A stretch of DNA of 64,000 nucleotides from Alkalicoccus halolimnae (GTDB lineage Bacteria > Bacillota > Bacilli > Bacillales > Salisediminibacteriaceae). Numbering within the stretch: position 1 is the first letter of the stretch; each line of letters opens with the position of its first letter. The position numbers and the translations under genes are program-made. The notes below the pieces were generated by a model. The model searched no databases. It was not told the DNA's origin and saw only the letters and a program-made list of their open reading frames with translations. Below are positions 7,870 to 17,160 of the stretch, piece by piece. The stretch covers positions 1,674,001 through 1,738,000 of the forward strand of contig NZ_CP144914.1 in the NCBI RefSeq assembly GCF_008014775.2, written 5' to 3'.

Positions 7870-8712
7870 ATGCAGGTTCAAGAAGCATACGATCATTGCC
7901 GGCTTATAATTGAGCAGCACTCCCTTACTTTCGCCAAGGCATTTAAGCATCTTCCCAGGAAAAAGCGTCAGGCTGTCTGGGCAGTATACGCTTTCTGCAG
8001 GACAGCTGATGATATCGTTGATGAGGGTGTAGAAAAAGAACGGGAACTGAAAAGATTTAAAAAGGATCTGGATAGGTTTGCTGATGGTGATACTCCGCTT
8101 CACGATCCGCTTTGGACAGCCCTGGAAGATGCTTTTAGACATTTTTCTTTTGACATTCAGCCTTTTTACGACATGATAAAAGGACAGGAAATGGATTTGT
8201 ATGGTTATAATTACCGGTCTTTTAATGAGGTATTAAACTATTCTTATCATGTAGCGAGTACAGTAGGGTTAATGCTGCTTCCTATTCTTGCTCCAGACGC
8301 AAAGGAAGAACTGAAATTGAGTGCTGTTAAGCTGGGATATGCTATGCAGATTACAAATATACTCAGGGATATAGGAGAAGATATGGACCGAGACAGAAAG
8401 TATATTCCTGATGAACTAATGAAAAAATATGGTTACACTCAAGCAATGCTCGAACGCAGGGAAGTAAATCAAGGATTTATTTCTATTTGGGAAGAAATGG
8501 CTCAGAGTGCAGAGAAATATTACGAAGAAGGTTTAGAGCTCACGAACTTATACCCGGTTCATTCAAGACTGCCTGTGCAAGCAGCAGCCCTTTTGTATAA
8601 AAGAATCCTTCATTCTGCCAGAAGAAATGAATATGATGTTTTTAAGCGCCGAGCTGTCGTGTCGCAGGAGGAAAAGTCAGTAATATTAAACGAACTGGCT
8701 TCTATAAAATAA
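7870..8712 (+). CDS. crtM: Dehydrosqualene synthase / phytoene synthase family (CrtM)
   Basis: 280 residues, trans-isoprenyl diphosphate head-to-head synthase. The first Asp-rich motif is FCRTADDIVDE (~44–54). The second Asp-rich region is NILRDIGEDMDRDRKYIP with the family signature. It condenses two farnesyl diphosphates to 4,4'-diapophytoene, the first committed step of the pathway. GGAGAGGAG lies upstream of the ATG. It is last in the plus-strand operon, with a strong terminator starting at its stop codon. Confidence 0.92.
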   Translation: MQVQEAYDHCRLIIEQHSLTFAKAFKHLPRKKRQAVWAVYAFCRTADDIVDEGVEKERELKRFKKDLDRFADGDTPLHDPLWTALEDAFRHFSFDIQPFYDMIKGQEMDLYGYNYRSFNEVLNYSYHVASTVGLMLLPILAPDAKEELKLSAVKLGYAMQITNILRDIGEDMDRDRKYIPDELMKKYGYTQAMLERREVNQGFISIWEEMAQSAEKYYEEGLELTNLYPVHSRLPVQAAALLYKRILHSARRNEYDVFKRRAVVSQEEKSVILNELASIK

Positions 8713-8758
8713 AAGCCCCATGGTAGGAGACATCGATGCTCCGCCCATGGGGCTTTTA
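8711..8758 (+). terminator. Terminator of the crt plus-strand operon
   Basis: AAAAGCCCCATGG pairs with CCATGGGGCTTTT across a 21-base loop. The stem begins at the crtM stop codon. Confidence 0.85.
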
Positions 8759-8859
8759 CTATTGGTTTTGTCGGTATTTGATGATTTTTTGGCAGCCTTA
8801 AAAATAGAACATCTATTTCATATTGAACACCATCTATAGTTTCCTCTTTTCGCTCACCA

Positions 8860-9045
8860 GCCTTTTTACCGTAAGCTGAAGTGGACATGGGACGACTCCG
8901 GGGCGATGAAGGACGAGCCGAAGATCCACCCCTCCCGACCGCAGGGAGGAAGGGATTAGCTGAGGCCGGCCCGCCCGGAAAGCGTCCCCATGGAAACGAA
9001 AGCGCACGTTCATTGCTTAAATACTTTATTTTCAAGCTAGCCATT
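8860..9045 (+). repeat. Composite dispersed repeat, module A
   Basis: Long match to 1765–1935: TTTTTACCGTAAGCTGAAGT, then GTGGACATGG, TAGCTGAGGCCGGCCC, CATGGAAACGAAAGCGCACG and CTTTATTTTCAAGCTAGCC. It fills most of the space between the two convergent carotenoid operons. Nothing else was found in this gap. Confidence 0.75.
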
Positions 9046-9115
9046 AAAAAAAGCCTGCTCAACGATTAGGGTTTTCAGAAAAGAGGAACAAGGAAACAAC
9101 CTTTTCATGTATAGG

Positions 9116-10585
9116 TTACCTGTGCTCTTTATAAATAAGATCTGCAACGTTCATCCCACTCAAGGTTACCATCGGAGAACCTCCGCCGGGATGTGTGCTT
9201 CCTCCTGTGAAGTATAAATTCGAAAAATCTACCGCTTTGTTATAAGGTCTCAAAAATGTATTTTTGCGTTTATTGGATGATATCCCATACAACGCTCCAC
9301 GGTAAGCATAAAATTTATTCTTAATATCAGCCGGCGTTACCGTTTTGGAATCAATAATTGAGGGAGCGATATCCAACCCATGGGATTTCATTTTTTTTAA
9401 TACAAATTCCTGAGAGATTGATTCTTGATTACCACTTTTTGAAAGAGGAGGGGCATTAATCAGGAAAAACATATTATCTCCCCGTGGTGACATAGCTGGT
9501 TCTGTCTTTGAGGAAGTACAAATATAAATAGTTGGATCTATTCCATAGGATTCTTCCTGGAAAATAGATCGAAATTCTGCTCCTGGATTTTCACTAAAAA
9601 AAACGTGATGATGATTTAAATCGAATTTCCGGTCAGATGCAGCCAGAAGCACGTAAGCAGAAATAGAGGGATCGGCGGCCGCAGCTTTTTTATTTGTAAA
9701 AGAAGGTCGATTTTTCTCATCTACCAACCGGGGAAACTGTGTTAATAAATCCCCGTTCAAAACAACAGCGTCAGCCTGAAGCGAGTTGTCATTGTCTATC
9801 ACAACCTCTTTTATTTTTCCATCGGCTCCCTCCAGAGAAGTTACTTCTCTGCCTTTCATGATCTCTACACCTATTAGTTCAGCTGCCCGTTCCATACCTT
9901 CTGCAATTTTATAGTTTCCTCCCATTGTGTAATAAACCCCATCTCCGAGTTCCAGGTGTCCAATTAGTCCAAAAGTTGCTGGCGAGTAATAAGGGGAAGA
10001 GCCGATATAAGTAGCGTATCGGTTAAAGGCAGCCAGGATTCGTTCATCTTTAAAAAAACGCCTGTGAAAGTGGTCGAGATTCTCTAGCGGTCTGGTAGTC
10101 ATTAAAGCTTTCATTAATGGCAGCGACAGATAGTCTTTCCAGCTTTTGAAAGTACGTCTTAGAAAATGATTTTCAGCTGTGTGAAAAAGCCGGGATGTCT
10201 CATTCAAATAAGCTTCATAGTTATCTGCTGAACGGGGGTCGATCTGCAGCAGTTCTTCCTTCATCTTTTCTTTATTCGATGAAAAGGTAAAGGAAGAATG
10301 ATCATAAAAACTATTGGTAGTATGATCTGTTAATTTAATAAAGTTAAAAAAGTCCTCCGGGTTCTGGCCGGACCTTTTTATAACTTCATTAAAAACACCT
10401 GGCATTGTAATGGTATTTGGACCGAAATCAAAACGGGAACTGCCTAATGAAACTTCGTGCAGCTTCCCGCCTATATGATTATTTTTTTCAATTAATACGG
10501 CTTGAAACCCTGAGGACTGCAGGGAAATTGCAGCACTGATCCCTCCAAGGCCTCCACCTATTATAACTACCCGTTTTTTATTCAT
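9116..10585 (-). CDS. crtP: Diaponeurosporene/diapolycopene oxygenase, CrtP (CrtNb) type
   Basis: 489 residues from the ATG at 10585. IIGGGLGGISAA starts the FAD domain; YRGALYGISSNK and LYFTGGSTHPGGGSPMVTLS near the C-terminus resemble S. aureus CrtP. It oxidises the terminal methyl of the C30 carotenoid towards aldehyde/acid. A longer frame extends upstream, but the ATG used here follows GGAAAGGA and overlaps the crtQ stop as ATGA. It is the last gene of the minus-strand operon CruF-like–acyltransferase–crtQ–crtP. No clear terminator was seen before the repeat at 9045. Confidence 0.9.
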   Translation of the reverse strand: MNKKRVVIIGGGLGGISAAISLQSSGFQAVLIEKNNHIGGKLHEVSLGSSRFDFGPNTITMPGVFNEVIKRSGQNPEDFFNFIKLTDHTTNSFYDHSSFTFSSNKEKMKEELLQIDPRSADNYEAYLNETSRLFHTAENHFLRRTFKSWKDYLSLPLMKALMTTRPLENLDHFHRRFFKDERILAAFNRYATYIGSSPYYSPATFGLIGHLELGDGVYYTMGGNYKIAEGMERAAELIGVEIMKGREVTSLEGADGKIKEVVIDNDNSLQADAVVLNGDLLTQFPRLVDEKNRPSFTNKKAAAADPSISAYVLLAASDRKFDLNHHHVFFSENPGAEFRSIFQEESYGIDPTIYICTSSKTEPAMSPRGDNMFFLINAPPLSKSGNQESISQEFVLKKMKSHGLDIAPSIIDSKTVTPADIKNKFYAYRGALYGISSNKRKNTFLRPYNKAVDFSNLYFTGGSTHPGGGSPMVTLSGMNVADLIYKEHR

Positions 10586-11679
10586 TGGTAATTGCGTCCT
10601 TTCCATGTGAATCCACGTTTTGAAAAGCCGAGAAAAGCTGAATAAGCTAATATAGTAAACATCATTACAATCGATAAAGGAAATAATATAAAAAGCCACG
10701 GTTTTTGACGTGTGAATAAATCCACAGCCAATTTAATGGATAATGTGAGCAGAAGCGGAAGAAAATAAAGTAACTCACCCGTATAAATACCTAAGAAAGC
10801 AATTGGAACCGGTAAAAGAAACAACAGACTATAAAAAATTATAATAGCTGTCATAATTGTTATGCTTCGTCCAAGGCCAGGAAAGAAATTTTTGGAAAAA
10901 CCTTCCCAGACTTCTTTGTTTGTCTCGTACATAAAACATTGAACCGTATTAGTGTTATTTACCAGGCGAACGTTCCAGCCAGTACGTTTCATGATTTTTG
11001 CTATGTGTATATCCTCTACCAGGGAAGCTTTAACTGAGTAGTGACCGTTTATTTCATCGTACGCTTTTTTTCTGAACATCATGTAGGCTCCGTGTGCAGC
11101 CGTTGATTTATCCCATAGAGTGTGGTTGGCGAGAAGCACAGGAAGATGAAAGAAAACTAGAAAATGCTGCATTGGTACGAGGAGATGTCCGAGCAGGCTT
11201 TTTAATGGAATCTGAGGGAACCCGGTAACAAGCCCCGTTTTTTCTGTAAAGGCGTGCAATGATCTGTCTATTATATTGGGGTGTACCCGAACATCAGCAT
11301 CCAAAAAAAGTAAAAAATCTCCTTTGGCCTGCTTGGAAAGCTGGTAGCAGGCATGAACTTTCCCAACCCATCCTTTAGGAAGATCTTCACCTTCCAATAA
11401 ATGGATCCTTTGGTCTTTTGACGATGCTTCCACTAGTTTTTCGGCAGTCTGATCTGTAGATCCATCATCTAAAATGAGAATTTCCAGCTCACGATAAGTA
11501 ATATGCCCCAGCGAATCGAGCAGCGGTTTCACGTTAGCTTCTTCATTTCGCATTGGAATAAGAATGGAAACAGAAGGGGTAAAGGATGATTGTCTTTTAT
11601 CACGAAGCAGAGGCATCAAAGATCCGTTAATGATCGTAAGCAGGAGCATGATAAATAAGAAAATGATATATGCTGTCAC
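10582..11679 (-). CDS. crtQ: Carotenoid glycosyltransferase, GT2 family (CrtQ-like)
   Basis: About 365 residues. A hydrophobic N-terminal anchor is followed by a GT-A domain: SILIPMRNEEANV, ILDDGSTDQTAE, the metal-binding LFLDADVRV, and VEDIHIAK as acceptor/catalytic Asp region. Two or three C-terminal membrane segments follow. It should transfer a sugar to the carotenoid carboxylate at the inner face of the membrane. The GTG at 11679 follows GGGGG and overlaps the upstream stop (GTGA); another GTG at 11715 lacks a good ribosome site. The order crtQ–crtP with an acyltransferase matches staphyloxanthin-type clusters. Confidence 0.87.
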   Translation of the reverse strand: MTAYIIFLFIMLLLTIINGSLMPLLRDKRQSSFTPSVSILIPMRNEEANVKPLLDSLGHITYRELEILILDDGSTDQTAEKLVEASSKDQRIHLLEGEDLPKGWVGKVHACYQLSKQAKGDFLLFLDADVRVHPNIIDRSLHAFTEKTGLVTGFPQIPLKSLLGHLLVPMQHFLVFFHLPVLLANHTLWDKSTAAHGAYMMFRKKAYDEINGHYSVKASLVEDIHIAKIMKRTGWNVRLVNNTNTVQCFMYETNKEVWEGFSKNFFPGLGRSITIMTAIIIFYSLLFLLPVPIAFLGIYTGELLYFLPLLLTLSIKLAVDLFTRQKPWLFILFPLSIVMMFTILAYSAFLGFSKRGFTWKGRNYQ

Positions 11680-12392
11680 TCGATAACCCCCAAAAAACGT
11701 TTCGTATTTTCCCACCTTTGAGCAAAGCCTTTCTTCCCATAAAGCAGAGGAATAAATGAAGAATCGTTTAAAACAGTCCGTTTTAACATTTCGAGCTCTA
11801 TTGTCAGCATTTTTTCAGCTTCGTCAGTCCATCTTTTTCGATTCCATGAGGGTGCACCCTTGATCGGAGAAGCAGAATGGACGAACCATTCGGGGCGCTG
11901 CTTATGAAAAAGGCCGTGGTAAAATACGACCGGAATTAAAGGAGCTGCGGGTACCCGCCATTTCAGGTAGCCGGCACCCCCGAAAAAAGAAAGAGGTCTT
12001 TTTTCAAGAGGATATTCATTCCCCTGTGGAAATAGAAAAACATTTTTCCCCTCTCTCAGCTGGGAAGAAGCATAATCCAGAGCGTATTTAACGGAGCGTG
12101 GGGAACGGCTGTTTACGGAAAAAGCCCCCAGTTTGTTAAAAAAAGGAAATCTCTGCAGTCCGGCCTCATCCATCATAGCGACGGCATCTGTATGCCAAAG
12201 AGTGTGATTTAAATAAAACAGCATAAGAGGGTCCCACCAGGAACTGTGATTCACCAAAATTATGGCACCTCTTTGAGGGGGTGGAACGGAATTTTTTGAT
12301 TGATAAAGGCCGTGAAAGTTTTTAGAGATTAACTGCCGGTTATACAGATGAAACATTTTCTCGAAATGCAGGTTATTCGCTGCTTTAATCAT
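11676..12392 (-). CDS. PlsC-type acyltransferase, probable carotenoid-glycoside acyltransferase
   Basis: 238 residues. The HX4D catalytic motif NHSSWWDP sits at ~48–55, and FPQGNEYPLEKR matches the second motif (EGTR position) of the 1-acylglycerol-phosphate acyltransferase family. In S. aureus the final acylation is done by CrtO, an unrelated membrane protein. Here the position between the CruF-like gene and crtQ makes this a likely functional equivalent that esterifies the sugar with a fatty acid. ATGA overlap with the upstream gene and GTGA overlap with crtQ show tight coupling. Confidence 0.83.
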   Translation of the reverse strand: MIKAANNLHFEKMFHLYNRQLISKNFHGLYQSKNSVPPPQRGAIILVNHSSWWDPLMLFYLNHTLWHTDAVAMMDEAGLQRFPFFNKLGAFSVNSRSPRSVKYALDYASSQLREGKNVFLFPQGNEYPLEKRPLSFFGGAGYLKWRVPAAPLIPVVFYHGLFHKQRPEWFVHSASPIKGAPSWNRKRWTDEAEKMLTIELEMLKRTVLNDSSFIPLLYGKKGFAQRWENTKRFLGVIE

Positions 12393-13174
12393 AGATCAGC
12401 CCTTCTATTGAAAAAGATATAAAGTACATAATAAGCAGAGGCGGTCAGTAAGGACACGAGAGGAGCAAGAATCATTCCGTTAACTAAGGCTACAATGACA
12501 AACATAAAAGCCATCATCCCGTAAAGATACAACATTCGTTTGTGCCAGAAATGCCTGTTCGTTCCTTTCCATTTTCCGTTTCTTAATAAAACAGTAGAGA
12601 GTATGAAGTGTAGTATGAAAGAGAGGATGAACCATCCGAGAAAATTACTGAAAGGGATGTTGTAATAAAAGCCCCCGGTTTCCCAAACCCAGTACTGCTT
12701 AACTTCAAATGCAACAGGATCAATAATTAAATCCAGCGAAGTTCCAATAAAAGCTCCGTAAACAGAGTAGATAATTCTACGGAACCTTTTAAAAATATTC
12801 ACGACAGGAGCAGCCAGCACGTGGGAAGTTGCGATGACCATAGTCCAGGCAAATCCTATCGTTAACGGTACACCGGCTACTTTCGGACCGAAGTCTGCCT
12901 GATAGCTGTAATCGCCAAAAAATAATCCTGTATGTACTCCGAAACTCTCGATTGCCATAGACATTATGAAAATGGTACCGATGAGAAACAAGCCGGTTAA
13001 AGCAGGAGAATTTCTGTAGAAATAAAACATTCCCAGTAAGCCGGATGTCATTAAGAAAACAACGTTAGCCCATTCGAGCCAGGAGGGGACAAGGTCGAAA
13101 GATAATAAAAAAAGCCCAATAACGTACCAGATAATGAAAAAACGGTATAAATAATAATCAAGTTTCAGTGGCAT
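12389..13174 (-). CDS. Carotenoid biosynthesis membrane protein, CruF/DUF422 family
   Basis: 261 residues with about seven membrane helices. The family signature is present: HTGLFFGDYSY, GVPLTIGFAW, and DLIIDPVAFEVKQYWVW followed by YYNIPFSNFLGW. CruF proteins add water across the terminal C1,2 double bond of linear carotenoids. First gene of the minus-strand operon; ATG preceded by AAAGGATGAG. S. aureus has no such gene in its cluster, so the end product here may differ from staphyloxanthin. Hydratase activity on a C30 substrate is inference. Confidence 0.83.
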   Translation of the reverse strand: MPLKLDYYLYRFFIIWYVIGLFLLSFDLVPSWLEWANVVFLMTSGLLGMFYFYRNSPALTGLFLIGTIFIMSMAIESFGVHTGLFFGDYSYQADFGPKVAGVPLTIGFAWTMVIATSHVLAAPVVNIFKRFRRIIYSVYGAFIGTSLDLIIDPVAFEVKQYWVWETGGFYYNIPFSNFLGWFILSFILHFILSTVLLRNGKWKGTNRHFWHKRMLYLYGMMAFMFVIVALVNGMILAPLVSLLTASAYYVLYIFFNRRADL

Positions 13175-13267
13175 CTTCTCATCCTTTCAAGGTGCACAGA
13201 GTTGCGCCTATGCTATTAATTTGTCATGCTATGTGAATAGTTTACCCTTATAACTATAGTTCTATTC

Positions 13268-13296
13268 AGTATAACTTTTAAAAATAAAACGGGCAA
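13268..13296 (-). promoter_or_regulatory. Sigma-A promoter of the minus-strand carotenoid operon
   Basis: On the minus strand: TTGCCC, a 17-bp spacer, then TATACT, about 95 bp before the CruF-like start. No nTnnACA repeats were noticed beside it. Confidence 0.5.
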
Positions 13297-13331
13297 TTTA
13301 GAAGAATGAGACCATAAGGAGGAACAGTTTC

Positions 13332-14045
13332 ATGAAATATGTTATCGTTACCGGAGCGGCATCGGGCATAGGGAAAACTATTGCAGAACAATTTATCAAG
13401 CAAAATTACTATGTGTTTTTACTTGATAAAAAAGATTCTATAGAGGGACATTTTTCTTATTCTTCCTCACTCTATTCCTTTCATCAGGTTGATGTAAGTT
13501 CAGAAGATTCAATCCGACATTTTTTCAGAGAGCTGGCAGATGAAAAAATAAAAATTGACCTGCTTATCAACAACGCCGGTATATCTGAATTCGTACCTTT
13601 TGATGATTTAACTCTAGACAGCTGGGACAAGGTAATAAATACAAATCTAAGAAGTGCAGTGATTATGAGTAAAAAAGCTGTACCAGTGATGAAAAAAGAT
13701 TCATCGATCATAAATATTGCCTCCACCCGTGCTGCTATGTCTGAGCCGGGGAGTGAAGCATATGCAGCGTCAAAGGGAGGACTCGTTTCATTAACGCATG
13801 CACTGGCAGCAAGTCTTGCCGATAGAAACATACGCGTTAATTGTATCAGTCCGGGCTGGATTCATACCGGGTCCCGGGAAGAGTTGATTGATTATCACCA
13901 TTCTCTGCACTGGTCCGGCAGAGTTGGCTCTCCGGAAGATGTAGCTTCCGTATGTACTTTTCTTGCAGATGAAAAAAATAAATTTATCAACGGCGAAAAT
14001 ATTACGATCGATGGCGGAATGACAAGGAAAATGCGCTACGATTAA
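13332..14045 (+). CDS. SDR-family oxidoreductase
   Basis: 237 residues. TGAASGIG cofactor motif near the N-terminus, NNAG (~84), and the catalytic YAASKGG (Tyr-x-x-x-Lys). CISPGWIHTG and a C-terminal ENITIDGGM are typical of FabG-like reductases with NAD(P). The ATG follows AGGAGG. The next gene starts 13 bp after the stop, suggesting co-transcription with the HAD phosphatase. It diverges from the minus-strand carotenoid operon; no functional link is shown. Confidence 0.88.
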   Translation: MKYVIVTGAASGIGKTIAEQFIKQNYYVFLLDKKDSIEGHFSYSSSLYSFHQVDVSSEDSIRHFFRELADEKIKIDLLINNAGISEFVPFDDLTLDSWDKVINTNLRSAVIMSKKAVPVMKKDSSIINIASTRAAMSEPGSEAYAASKGGLVSLTHALAASLADRNIRVNCISPGWIHTGSREELIDYHHSLHWSGRVGSPEDVASVCTFLADEKNKFINGENITIDGGMTRKMRYD

Positions 14046-14058
14046 TAAGGAGCAGAAA

Positions 14059-14949
14059 ATGGATAACATCAAAATGATAGCTACTGATATGGATGGAACA
14101 CTTCTCAATAATGATCGGAAGGTTTCACCAAGAAATATTGAATTATTGAACGAAGCAGCTGAATCCGGAATAAAAATATGCGCTGCGACAGGAAGAGACT
14201 TTCGTGAAGCTTCCGCTCCTCTGAAAGAAGCATCTTTATTTCTGCCGGTAATCGGGGCTAATGGCGCTGAAATCCGCTTTGCTGATGGAAGCCTGTTTGA
14301 CGAAAAAACGTTGGATAATTCACTTTTCAGCCTTATTACAGACCCTCTTAAAAGAGAGCAGGTGTATTACGAGGTATATACGAATCTGGGTGCTTTTACA
14401 ACGAATAAAGAAGAAGGGCTGAAGCTTGTGCTGGATGTTCTTGCGTCAACTGGATCAAAGATGCCTAAAGAAGAGGCGCTTGCTCTCGCAGAAAAACGCT
14501 TTGAAGAAGGAAATGTTCAGCTGACGAGAAACTATGAAACGCTTTTGGCAGAGGAAAAAACAAAGCTATTGAAAATTTTAGCTTTTTCTGCGAGCGAGAA
14601 AATACGCCGCAGAATAAGGTCTGAATTAGCTGAACTTCCGGTCGATATCAGTTCATCGGCAATGGAGAATCTGGAAATTACCCACCACGAAGCTACTAAA
14701 GGCAGGGGAGTTCAGTCACTTGCCGGGCATTACGGCATAAAGTTAAGTGAAGTGATGGTTATTGGTGATAATGAAAATGACTTGTCAATGATGGATGCTG
14801 CCGGATACGCAGTAGCAATGGCAAATGCAGCGGAATCAGTTAAACAAAGAGCGGATATAATTACTGGAACTAATTATGAAAGCGGAGTAGCTCAAGCGGT
14901 AGAACGGGTACTGGAAGCCAGAAAAGCTTCATTAAAGAAAAGTTTATAA
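14059..14949 (+). CDS. Cof-type HAD-IIB sugar-phosphate phosphatase
   Basis: 296 residues. HAD motif I DMDGTLLN (Asp nucleophile), motif II in CAATGRD, Lys in the ATKGRG region, and motif IV GDNENDLSMM. An alpha/beta cap lies between motifs II and III, as in the Cof/YwpJ group that hydrolyses sugar phosphates, FMN and similar small phosphates. It lies 13 bp downstream of the SDR gene and probably shares its message. The substrate is not predictable. Confidence 0.9.
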   Translation: MDNIKMIATDMDGTLLNNDRKVSPRNIELLNEAAESGIKICAATGRDFREASAPLKEASLFLPVIGANGAEIRFADGSLFDEKTLDNSLFSLITDPLKREQVYYEVYTNLGAFTTNKEEGLKLVLDVLASTGSKMPKEEALALAEKRFEEGNVQLTRNYETLLAEEKTKLLKILAFSASEKIRRRIRSELAELPVDISSSAMENLEITHHEATKGRGVQSLAGHYGIKLSEVMVIGDNENDLSMMDAAGYAVAMANAAESVKQRADIITGTNYESGVAQAVERVLEARKASLKKSL

Positions 14950-15168
14950 CGAAGATAACTGGGGAATAGCAGTACACATGTTACCTCTGTGACAGCTTCT
15001 TTGCTGCGTGAGATCAGCTGTTATCTTGAAGATATTTTATGCTGTTAAATTCAGATAAAATGACTGGGGCAGAGAAGTGATAAATATGCGCATGCGGTCT
15101 CTGCTATACTTGAAAGGGGCCGCTGCCTTTATAAACCAATGTATACTATTAGAAAGGGGCAATGAATC

Positions 15169-15699
15169 ATGTTAAAAAAGTTGTTTGGTCTCGATAAGAA
15201 AGAATCAAAAAAAGAAGTCGAAATGCCTGAAGCGGATGGGAAAGATGTCCTGCACAGCCCGGCTGACGGAGAAGTTGTCGCATTATCAGAAGTTCCAGAT
15301 CCTACTTTCGCTGAGAAAATGATGGGAGACGGTGTAGCAATTAAACCATCTGGAGGCACGATCGTATCTCCGGTACACGGAGAAATAATGCAGCTTTTCC
15401 CGACAAAACACGCTGTAGGTATTAAAACTGTCAATGGAATTGAAATTCTCCTTCATATTGGCATTGAAACTGTAAACATGCAGGGAGAAGGCTTTAAAGC
15501 TTTTGTTAAAGAGGGCGATAAAGTGGCCGTCGGTGAAAAACTGATTGAGTTTGATCCGGCCCTTGTTAATGAAAAAGCGGAAAGTACTATTACTCCGGTT
15601 ATTATTACAAATGGGGACGCCGTTGCTTCCATAGATAAAGAAGAAGGCAAAGAAGTTACTGCAGGAGAAACGGTCATTATGACCATTACTTCCAAATAA
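15169..15699 (+). CDS. crr: PTS glucose-type IIA component
   Basis: 176 residues. A short charged linker precedes the EIIA-Glc fold. The donor-facing His is in PTKHAVGI and the phosphorylated His in ILLHIGIETVNM. A stand-alone IIA domain passes phosphate from HPr to IIB domains of other permeases; in B. subtilis YpqE is comparable. ATG follows AGAAAGGGG. No IIB/IIC gene is near, so its partner is encoded elsewhere. Confidence 0.92.
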   Translation: MLKKLFGLDKKESKKEVEMPEADGKDVLHSPADGEVVALSEVPDPTFAEKMMGDGVAIKPSGGTIVSPVHGEIMQLFPTKHAVGIKTVNGIEILLHIGIETVNMQGEGFKAFVKEGDKVAVGEKLIEFDPALVNEKAESTITPVIITNGDAVASIDKEEGKEVTAGETVIMTITSK

Positions 15700-15744
15700 A
15701 TTTTTCTTTCTGTTTATATTAGTTTTCAGAGTGTTGATTAAGTA

Positions 15745-15915
15745 AAGAAAGAAGTCTATGTATTCGATTCCTTGTATTTTCTCCTCCGCTTACCGGCGGA
15801 AGCTTGCCGTGGGGCTTGTCTTCAGCTATTTCCAATGCTTCCCTGCATTGGAAAGGATCTTCAGACTGCGCTTTAACCCCACTGGCGTCCCCGCCGGACA
15901 CTGCAGAGAAAATCC
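15745..15915. repeat. Hairpin-rich intergenic repeat, module C-like
   Basis: Contains CCGCTTACCGGCGGAAGCTT, GCCGTGGGGCTTG, GCGCTTTAACCCCACTGGCG and CCCCGCCGG, related in layout to the copy at 27700. The rest of the 15700–16134 gap, including AT-rich sequence at 15920–16130, shows no supported gene. Confidence 0.55.
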
Positions 15916-16134
15916 TCTTTTTTTACAGGAGAAACCTGTCGTACGCTTGTGTTTGCAGCAAAGTCTTTCTTTTTGTTCAGATGCTGGAGCTGTAGAAGGG
16001 TGACTTCGGAAGAACGATTCTTTGTTTTATGAAAGGCAGGTCGGCTGAGAGCGTTCTCTCCGCAAAGCGACTCTTCGAAAGCGGAAACAGCCAACTGTAT
16101 ACTTATACAGAAAAATTACTTTGTAAACAACCTG

Positions 16135-16171
16135 AAAACTGCCGGGCATTCTTAATGCCCGGCAGTTTTTA
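16135..16171 (-). terminator. Terminator downstream of uppP
   Basis: AAAACTGCCGGGCATT pairs perfectly with AATGCCCGGCAGTTTT over a 3-base loop. It works on both strands, with T-runs on each side. Confidence 0.9.
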
Positions 16172-16176
16172 TACTG

Positions 16177-17007
16177 TTATACTTCCATTACAGTATTTAA
16201 GTCAATATAAACCAGCACGAAGGCTGCGAGCAGGAAACAATATACTGCAAAATAGATAAGCCGGCTTTTTTTGAGGAAATCGATAAGCCAGATAATCCCT
16301 AAAATAGAAAAAATAAAAGAGATGATAAATGACACAATCAGATTGAGGGGACCGATATAATCAATTATTTCCATTGTAACATCGCCTATTCCAAGCAGTG
16401 TTGAACCGAGAATAACTGGAATAGCCAGCAAGAAGGAGTAACGTACTGCCGTGTCGCGGTCCAGTCCCCGGATTAAAGCTGCCACCAGCGTTGCTCCGGA
16501 TCTTGAAATCCCTGGTAAGACTGCAAGCGTCTGAACGAGTCCAATGATGACCGCATCGATTTTTGTCATCGTGTCAGGTGTTTTATTCCCCGTTCTATGC
16601 ACACGCTCAATAAATATGAGAGCTACACCAGTAAGAGCTAAAGCGGTGGCTATAACGACCGGAGTTTTCATTGATTCTCCTACAAAATCGGAGAATAAGT
16701 AACCAAGTGCCCCTGTGATAAAAGTTGCAATTAATATGTAAACTCCAAAATTGAACATAGTTTTATCAGAATCTTTTCTTTTTACAATAAATCGGCAGAA
16801 GCCGGCTGCGACCTGCCAGATATCTCTCCAAAAGTACAGCATAACGGCTAAAACAGAGGCAAGATGCAGAAAGATTTCAAAAGCAAGACCGGGGAAAGAA
16901 TAACCAAACAACAACTGTGTGATGACGATATGAGCTGTGCTTGATATTGGAAGGAACTCGGATATACCTTGAACGATACCAAAAATAATTGCTTCAATAA
17001 GTGACAT
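16177..17007 (-). CDS. uppP: Undecaprenyl-diphosphate phosphatase UppP (BacA)
   Basis: 276 residues and about eight membrane helices. QGISEFLPISSTAH near residue 14 and LPGISRSGAT (~163–172) are the two conserved active-site segments. The enzyme recycles undecaprenyl diphosphate to the monophosphate carrier for cell-wall synthesis at the outer membrane face, and its loss or overexpression affects bacitracin sensitivity. It stands alone between a strong terminator and a divergent thioredoxin-like gene. Confidence 0.96.
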   Translation of the reverse strand: MSLIEAIIFGIVQGISEFLPISSTAHIVITQLLFGYSFPGLAFEIFLHLASVLAVMLYFWRDIWQVAAGFCRFIVKRKDSDKTMFNFGVYILIATFITGALGYLFSDFVGESMKTPVVIATALALTGVALIFIERVHRTGNKTPDTMTKIDAVIIGLVQTLAVLPGISRSGATLVAALIRGLDRDTAVRYSFLLAIPVILGSTLLGIGDVTMEIIDYIGPLNLIVSFIISFIFSILGIIWLIDFLKKSRLIYFAVYCFLLAAFVLVYIDLNTVMEV

Positions 17008-17160
17008 GAGGGACTCCCTTTCCTTAAATGTTTGGATACGAAACTTATTGTAACAGATTATAAAGTCAAGGATATGTAAATTTTGTGATATTTAAATGAT
17101 AGCACTATGGAGCGTCTGCATTCTGGCGTATACTGGAGAGTAGAAAGGTGGAATGCAGGA

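Noticed and set aside
10586..10699. N-terminal extension of crtP
   Set aside because: The added residues overlap the end of crtQ, precede the FAD motif that should be near the N-terminus, and lack a ribosome site.
13175..13331. CarH-type operator in the divergent gap before the minus-strand carotenoid operon
   Set aside because: No tandem nTnnACAnnnn repeats were found; only a sigma-A promoter is visible.
15758..16259. Several short frames in the hairpin-rich gap before uppP
   Set aside because: They read through inverted repeats and have no protein-like features.
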